The notes under the pieces were generated by a model. The model saw nothing but the letters and a program-made list of their open reading frames with translations, was not told the origin of the DNA and did no database searches. A DNA stretch of 64,000 bases from NCBI RefSeq assembly GCF_001895045.1, contig NZ_BDAM01000001.1, positions 310,001 to 374,000 of the forward strand, in the 5' to 3' direction. A program made the translations under genes and the position numbers. Every line of letters begins with the position of its first letter. Position 1 is the first letter of the stretch. Shown in pieces: positions 59,103 to 64,000 of the stretch. The stretch is from Rhodococcus coprophilus NBRC 100603 (GTDB lineage: Bacteria > Actinomycetota > Actinomycetes > Mycobacteriales > Mycobacteriaceae).

Positions 59103-61859
59103 TCAGCCGCTGTTGCGGAGCGCCGTGGCCAGCCCGTTCATCGTCAGCTGGATACCCCGGCGCACCTGCTCGGTGTCCTCCCCCGCCCGGAACCGCCGCA
59201 ACAGCTCGACCTGCAGGTGGTTGAGCGGCTCCAGGTACGGGAACCGGTTGTGCAGCGAACGCTCCAGCGCCGGATTGTCGGCGACGAGCGAGTCGTAGCC
59301 TGTGATCCGCCGGTAGGCCTCGACGGTCCGCGCGTGTTCTTCGACGATCTGGCCGAAGACTCGTTCCCTCAGGTCGGTGTCCTCGACCAGCTCCGAGTAG
59401 CGAGCGGCGAGTTCGAGGTCCGACTTGGCCAGCACCTGCGCCATGTTCGACAGCACCGTGCGGAAGAACGGCCACCGCCGATACAGGGTCCTCAAGGACT
59501 CGAGCCGCTCTGGGTCGTCGCCGACCCAGTCGGTGACGGCGCTGCCCGTTCCGTACCAGCCGGGCAGCATCACCCGGCTCTGCGTCCACGCGAGCACCCA
59601 GGGAATCGCCCGCAGGTCGGCGATGGCCTCCGTGGGTTTGCGCGACGACGGCCTGCTGCCGATGTTGAGCGCCCCGATCTCCGCGACGGGGGTGGAGGTC
59701 GTGAAGTACTCGACGAACCCGGGCGTGTCGTGAACGAGTCGCCGATAGGAGTCGCGGGCGAGGTCGGCGAGTTCGTCGAAGATCCGGTAGGCGGCCGACG
59801 CGTCCGAGCCGAGACCTTCGACGTCGAGGAGAGTCGATTCGAGGGTCGCGGCGACCAGGGCCTCGAGGTTGCGGCGCGCCAGGACGGGTTCGCGGTACTT
59901 CGCGGCAATCACCTCCCCCTGCTCGGTCAACCGCAGCGAGCCCTGCACCGCTCCGGGGGGTTGGGCGAGGATGGCGTCGTAGCTGGGACCTCCCCCACGT
60001 CCGACGGTGCCGCCGCGACCGTGGAACAGACGCAGGCGCACCCCAGCGGCGCGGGAGACCTCGACGAGGTCGAGTTCCGCGCGATACAGCGCCCAGTTGG
60101 CGGCGAGATAACCACCGTCCTTGTTGGAATCGGAGTAGCCGAGCATGACCTCCTGCAGGCCGTCGTGCGCGTCGACGAGGCTGCGGAACTCGGGCACGGC
60201 CAGAGCGGCGGTCAGTGTCGAGGCACCGCCGCGGAGATCTTCGATGGTCTCGAACAGCGGAATCACCTGGACACTGCTGCGCGGGTAACCGGCGTCCAGA
60301 TCGAGCAGCCCGACTTCCTTGAGCAGCACTTCCACCTCGAGCAGATCCGAGACCGACGTGCACATGCTGATGATGTAGTGCTCGATCGCGGCATTCCCGA
60401 TGCGCTGCACCACATTTGCCGCCGCCCGCAGGATGCCGAGTTCCTTGGCCGTCTCCTCCGACAGCTGCGCGTCCGGGCTCGTCAGGGGCCGGCGGATGCG
60501 CAGTTCGGCGGTGAGCAACGCGACCTTGTCGTCTTCCGACAGCGCCGCATAGCGGTCGGTCACCCCGGCCCAGGACAGGAGCTCGGCGATCACCCGTTCG
60601 TGCACGTCGGAGTTCTGCCTGAGATCCAACGGCGCGAGGTGGAAACCGAAGACTTCGACCGCCCCGCGAAGGCGTGCGAGCCGATCGTCGGCGATCACCC
60701 CGGCCCCGCCTGCGCGCAGCGACGCGTCGACCACCGCCAGATCGGCAAGTAGTTGCGCGGGGGTGCGGTACGGCCGGCGCGGTTCGTCGACGGTGCCGGG
60801 AAGATCGACTCCCGGCAACAGGTGGGAACCGGTCGCCGTGAGCCGACCGCGGATGCCTCTCACGGCCCGTCGGTACGGCTCGTCGTCACGGGCCGGATCG
60901 TCGTCGCCGGAGAGGTCGGCGAGTTCTTGCAGGGGGACGGTGACGACGGTGGTACGCGCCGACATCGACAACTCCCGTTCGAGTGCAGCGAGTTCGGTGA
61001 GGTGGTGGCGCAACGCAGTCGCGCAGGCCCGGTCGGCGGCGGTGGTGACGACCTCGGCGTCGACGTTGGGGTTTCCGTCCCGGTCACCGCCGATCCACGT
61101 GCCGGGGCGGACGATCGGCCGGGTGAGGACAGCCGCGTCGGGCCACCGTCGGCGCAGTTCGCGGCGGACCTCCGCGTTGAGGGTCGGCACCACGTCGAAG
61201 AATGCAAGGTCGTAGTAGCGCAGACCGTTGTCGATCTCGTCACTGATCCGCAACCGCGACAGCCGGATCAGCGCGGTCTGCCACAGGGTGAGGATCTGCC
61301 GGTACAGAGCGCGGTCGAGTTCGTCCCGTTCGTGCGGGTCGACGGTGTGGTTGCGCCTGCGCATGAGTTCGGTGACGGTGGTCTGCACATCGAACACGGT
61401 GCGGCGCCGGGTTTCGGTGGGGTGCGCGGTGATCACCGGAGCGACGAGTGCATCCGCGAGCGCATCGGCAACCGAGTCTGCGTCGAGGCCGACCGCGTCG
61501 AGCTTGACGTAGGTCGCGGCGAGAGCGCTGTCCTGCGGAGGATCGCCGGCCTGGAGATGCACGGCTCGCCGTCGTTCGCTGTGAAGATCCTCGGCCAGGT
61601 TGGCGAGGAGCCCGAAGTGGCTGAACGCCCGCGCGACCGGAATCAGGCTTCCGGTCTCGACGGCGGCGAACCGTGAGGCGAGATCGGCGCGGTCCATCTC
61701 CGATCGCCGGATGCGGAAACTCGCGACCCTTGCCGCCTCGACGAGGTCGAAGATCTCCTCGCCCGCCTGGTCGCGGACGACGTTGCCGAGGATGCCGCCG
61801 AGGAGCCGGATGTCGTCGCGCAGGGGTTCGGTGGCCGAAGCCGGCGGGGAGTCCGTCAT
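59103..61859 (-). CDS. ppc: Phosphoenolpyruvate carboxylase
   Basis: This 918-residue enzyme carboxylates PEP to oxaloacetate to refill the TCA cycle. It has the catalytic His segment [58 protein letters not shown] and the C-terminal ALRNSG. The ATG at 61859 has no Shine-Dalgarno sequence, and the 46-nt gap to secG is almost all palindrome; GATACT ends 6 nt before the ATG. Length is normal for the family. Confidence 0.97.
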   Translation of the reverse strand: MTDSPPASATEPLRDDIRLLGGILGNVVRDQAGEEIFDLVEAARVASFRIRRSEMDRADLASRFAAVETGSLIPVARAFSHFGLLANLAEDLHSERRRAVHLQAGDPPQDSALAATYVKLDAVGLDADSVADALADALVAPVITAHPTETRRRTVFDVQTTVTELMRRRNHTVDPHERDELDRALYRQILTLWQTALIRLSRLRISDEIDNGLRYYDLAFFDVVPTLNAEVRRELRRRWPDAAVLTRPIVRPGTWIGGDRDGNPNVDAEVVTTAADRACATALRHHLTELAALERELSMSARTTVVTVPLQELADLSGDDDPARDDEPYRRAVRGIRGRLTATGSHLLPGVDLPGTVDEPRRPYRTPAQLLADLAVVDASLRAGGAGVIADDRLARLRGAVEVFGFHLAPLDLRQNSDVHERVIAELLSWAGVTDRYAALSEDDKVALLTAELRIRRPLTSPDAQLSEETAKELGILRAAANVVQRIGNAAIEHYIISMCTSVSDLLEVEVLLKEVGLLDLDAGYPRSSVQVIPLFETIEDLRGGASTLTAALAVPEFRSLVDAHDGLQEVMLGYSDSNKDGGYLAANWALYRAELDLVEVSRAAGVRLRLFHGRGGTVGRGGGPSYDAILAQPPGAVQGSLRLTEQGEVIAAKYREPVLARRNLEALVAATLESTLLDVEGLGSDASAAYRIFDELADLARDSYRRLVHDTPGFVEYFTTSTPVAEIGALNIGSRPSSRKPTEAIADLRAIPWVLAWTQSRVMLPGWYGTGSAVTDWVGDDPERLESLRTLYRRWPFFRTVLSNMAQVLAKSDLELAARYSELVEDTDLRERVFGQIVEEHARTVEAYRRITGYDSLVADNPALERSLHNRFPYLEPLNHLQVELLRRFRAGEDTEQVRRGIQLTMNGLATALRNSG

Positions 61860-61860
61860 G

Positions 61861-61904
61861 CGGCCAGTATCGGCGCCTCGGCGCCGATATGCGACCGCTG
61901 GCCG
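61861..61904 (-). terminator. Nested palindrome filling the secG-ppc gap
   Basis: TATCGGCGCC (61868-61877) and GGCGCCGATA (61880-61889) are perfect 10-nt arms around two bases. CGGCCAG (61861-61867) and CTGGCCG (61898-61904) form an outer stem. It starts 2 nt after the secG stop and ends 2 nt before the ppc start. It could act as terminator, attenuator or operator. Confidence 0.6.
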
Positions 61905-61905
61905 A

Positions 61906-62139
61906 TCAGCTGAACTTGATCTGCAGTCCGATGCCGAGGATGGCGATCACCCAGACGATGCCGGTGAACACGGTGAGCCGGTCGAGGTTCTTCTCGGCCA
62001 CCGACGAACCCGAGAGGTTGGATTGGACGCCGCCGCCGAACAGGCTCGACAGACCGCCGCCCTTACCGCGGTGCAGCAGCACCAGCAGGATGAGCAGCAG
62101 GCTCGTGACGATCAGCAGAATGTCCAGGAACAGTTCCAT
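61906..62139 (-). CDS. secG: Preprotein translocase subunit SecG
   Basis: This 77-residue protein has two membrane helices (about 3-22 and 55-74) joined by the SecG loop [17 protein letters not shown]. It supports SecYE-dependent secretion. The position near tpiA and ppc is the usual actinobacterial one (Rv1440 in mycobacteria). It is 41 nt downstream of the MFS gene on the same strand. Confidence 0.96.
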   Translation of the reverse strand: MELFLDILLIVTSLLLILLVLLHRGKGGGLSSLFGGGVQSNLSGSSVAEKNLDRLTVFTGIVWVIAILGIGLQIKFS

Positions 62140-62180
62140 GTCGGCGTTCGGTGTCCTTCGATGGTGGGTGACGTCGGCCG

Positions 62181-63425
62181 TCAGCTTACCCGGTCCGCAC
62201 GACTTCCCGGATGTCCGGACCCCTCGTCGGAGGTTTCATCGTGGGTGTAGCGGGCGCGGCCCGCGAACGCCCCGACCACGGCCTGACCGGCCGCACACAC
62301 CGCGACCAGCGCGAGGACTGCGGTCCAGGTGCCGGTGACGTCGAAGATCGCTCCGGCCACCACCGGCCCGCTCGCCGCGAGCAGGTAGCCGATGCACTGC
62401 GCCATGCCCGACAACTGCGCGGTCTGCGCGATCGTGCGGGTGCGCAACCCGAACAGCGACACCGCGATGATGAACGTCGCGCCGCTGCTCATGCCCGCGA
62501 CGAGGACCCACAGCAGGACCAGATTCGGCGCCAAGAGCAGGCCGATCATCGCGACGACGAGAATCGACGCGGCCACCGCGGTGAGGAGGCTCTGATCACT
62601 GCGCCGTCCCATGAGAGCGGTGGCGCCCAGTCCTGCCACGATCCCGACGACCTGGTACACCGACAGGTGCCACCCGGCGGTGGCACGGTCGACGCCCAGG
62701 CCCATCTCGATGGACGGCAGCCAGGTGACGAGCAGGTAGAAGGTGGTGGATTGCAGGCCCATGAACGCGGTGACCTGCCACGCGGTCGCGGATCGCCACA
62801 TCGACGCACCAGGTGTCGCGGCCGCGGGTGCGGGCGGCGGGGTCGGCAGCACCCGTCCGCGCACCGTCCACACGGCGGCCGCGAGCAGCGACACGACGGC
62901 CCAGAGTGCGAGTGCGCCCCGCCAGTTGCCGGTGAGCGCGAGGAACGGCACGGCCAGACCGGATCCCAGTCCGGCGGCGCCGGTGGTCACCGACGAGTAC
63001 ACGCCGGTGACGGTCGAGATGCGGGTGGGATGGTCGCGTTTGACGATGGCCGGCAACAACACGTTGCCGATGCCGATACCCGCACCGATCGCGATGGTGC
63101 CGACCCACAACCACGCCGCGCCGGGCAGCGACCGCAGCAGGATTCCCGCCGTCAGGACGAGCATGGCGACGAGGACCATGCGCTGCGCACCGAATCGGAC
63201 GGCCGGGCGGTGAATCCACGGGGAGACGGCGGCGAAGCACAACAGCGGTACTGCCCCCAGCACTCCGAGCGCGGTGCTGCCGAGCCCGGTGTCGGCGCCG
63301 ATCTCGTCGAGCAGCGGTCCGATCGCGGTGACAGCCGGGCGCAGGCACGCAGCGACGAGCAGTAATGCGACCAGCCCGAACATCACACTGCGGGTGCTCG
63401 GGTGGGTGTCGGTGCCTGCGGCCAT
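62181..63425 (-). CDS. MFS transporter, CynX/NimT family
   Basis: This 414-residue protein has about 12 membrane helices and resembles the cyanate/2-nitroimidazole transporter group: VAACLRPAVTAIGPLLDEIG near the N-terminus and GIGNVLLPAIVKRDHP. The substrate is unknown. The ATG at 63425 is preceded by AAGGAAG. Between tpiA and secG mycobacteria do not carry such a gene, so it is probably an insertion here (inference). Confidence 0.85.
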   Translation of the reverse strand: MAAGTDTHPSTRSVMFGLVALLLVAACLRPAVTAIGPLLDEIGADTGLGSTALGVLGAVPLLCFAAVSPWIHRPAVRFGAQRMVLVAMLVLTAGILLRSLPGAAWLWVGTIAIGAGIGIGNVLLPAIVKRDHPTRISTVTGVYSSVTTGAAGLGSGLAVPFLALTGNWRGALALWAVVSLLAAAVWTVRGRVLPTPPPAPAAATPGASMWRSATAWQVTAFMGLQSTTFYLLVTWLPSIEMGLGVDRATAGWHLSVYQVVGIVAGLGATALMGRRSDQSLLTAVAASILVVAMIGLLLAPNLVLLWVLVAGMSSGATFIIAVSLFGLRTRTIAQTAQLSGMAQCIGYLLAASGPVVAGAIFDVTGTWTAVLALVAVCAAGQAVVGAFAGRARYTHDETSDEGSGHPGSRADRVS

Positions 63426-63473
63426 AGGGTGAAGACTTCCTTTTTCGTTCCGGTACGCACCGGGAAAAGCCTC

Positions 63474-63503
63474 GGGGCGCAGGATCGAAGGATCCTGCGC
63501 CCC
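63474..63503 (-). terminator. Intrinsic terminator after tpiA
   Basis: GGGGCGCAGGATC (63474-63486) and GATCCTGCGCCCC (63491-63503) form a perfect 13-bp stem with a 4-nt loop. On the minus strand it is followed by GAGGCTTTTCCC, a short U-run. It lies 31 nt after the tpiA stop. Confidence 0.85.
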
Positions 63504-63534
63504 GCGGGCAAAGTGTTCGTACTTTCGAGACCCT

Positions 63535-64000
63535 CTACAGGAGCGGGCCGCCGGCCGCGATGGCGGACAGTTGCGCGAACTCGTCGGCCTTGAGCGACGC
63601 GCCGCCCACCAGACCACCGTCGACGTCGGGCTGAGCGATGAGCTCGCCGACGTTCTTGGCGTTCACGGAACCGCCGTAGAGCACGCGTACAGTGGCAGCG
63701 ATCTCCGGCGAGGCCAACTCCGCAAGCGTGGAGCGCACTGCGGCGCACACCTCTTGGGCGTCGGCAGCCGAAGCCACCTTCCCCGTCCCGATGGCCCATA
63801 CCGGCTCGTATGCAACGACGATCTTGGCGATGTCGTCGGCGGACAGCCCCGCGAGAGAGCCCTTCAGCTGTTCGACGTTGTACGCGACATGATTCCCGGC
63901 CTCGCGGATGTCGAGGCCCTCACCGATGCACACGATCGGAGTCAAGCCGTGCCCGAGCGCGGCCTTCGTCTTGTCGCGAACGAGTTCGTCGGTCTCACCG
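63535..64000 (-). CDS. tpiA: Triosephosphate isomerase (N-terminus cut off by window edge)
   Basis: The last 154 residues are visible, starting within [18 protein letters not shown]. The enzyme interconverts dihydroxyacetone phosphate and glyceraldehyde 3-phosphate. The catalytic Glu lies in [14 protein letters not shown], and the phosphate-binding loops [13 protein letters not shown] and GLVGGASL are present. About 100 N-terminal residues, including the active-site Lys and His, are outside the window. The pgk-gap genes expected upstream are also outside. Confidence 0.96.
   Translation of the reverse strand, partial: GETDELVRDKTKAALGHGLTPIVCIGEGLDIREAGNHVAYNVEQLKGSLAGLSADDIAKIVVAYEPVWAIGTGKVASAADAQEVCAAVRSTLAELASPEIAATVRVLYGGSVNAKNVGELIAQPDVDGGLVGGASLKADEFAQLSAIAAGGPLL

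Overview
The window is high-G+C actinobacterial chromosome from a mycolic-acid producer of the order Mycobacteriales, most probably Rhodococcus (inference). The evidence is the fabG1-inhA pair, an mptB-type mannosyltransferase, a RipA-type NlpC/P60 hydrolase, an actinobacterial-type ferrochelatase, and gene order. From about 7.8 kb to the right end the order follows, inverted, the Mycobacterium tuberculosis block Rv1438 (tpi) to Rv1488 (SPFH protein). Rv numbers are from memory and were not searched. No rRNA, tRNA, CRISPR array, insertion sequence or prophage was seen.

Layout. 0-7.8 kb is an accessory end: a partial GAF protein, a two-gene operon of a haem-oxygenase-like diiron enzyme and an atypical MurE-like ligase, a DHA2 exporter, a zinc alcohol dehydrogenase, a cupin and a SatD-like/membrane pair. 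7.8-22 kb holds NfeD-SPFH, DUF3097, a methyltransferase/HxlR pair, hemH-inhA-fabG1, the VWA-DUF58-MoxR module, ripA and a small membrane protein. 22-28 kb is aconitase with its repressor AcnR, a small HTH protein and an ABC-F ATPase. 28-33 kb is an island (lycopene cyclase, Ku, DHA2 exporter, MarR). 33-39 kb is the suf Fe-S assembly operon (sufR-B-D-C-S-U-T). 39-46 kb holds mptB, an ABC exporter, ctaA, qor and ctaB. 46-53 kb is the pentose phosphate operon tkt-tal-zwf-opcA-pgl. 53-59 kb is a second island (GMC oxidoreductase with a Tat subunit, SRPBCC, SRAP, ECF sigma with DGPF protein). 59-64 kb is ppc, secG, an MFS transporter and partial tpiA.

How genes work together. Envelope biogenesis (InhA, FabG1, MptB, RipA, MoxR module), Fe-S assembly with Fe-S-dependent users (aconitase; probably ferrochelatase and SufR), haem/haem A synthesis (hemH, ctaA, ctaB) and central carbon metabolism (acn, ppc, pentose phosphate, tpiA) are interleaved. 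Regulation is readable at several points: an AcnR-type operator fills the acn promoter spacer, a SufR-type operator covers the sufR start codon, and a palindrome covers the promoter of the MarR-linked exporter. Many genes lack a Shine-Dalgarno sequence and instead carry a TANNNT element 6-8 nt before the start codon, which predicts widespread leaderless transcription.

The best candidate for something undescribed is the diiron-oxidase/MurE-like operon at 558-3145. Its ligase keeps the MurE catalytic core but has lost the motif that recognises diaminopimelate.
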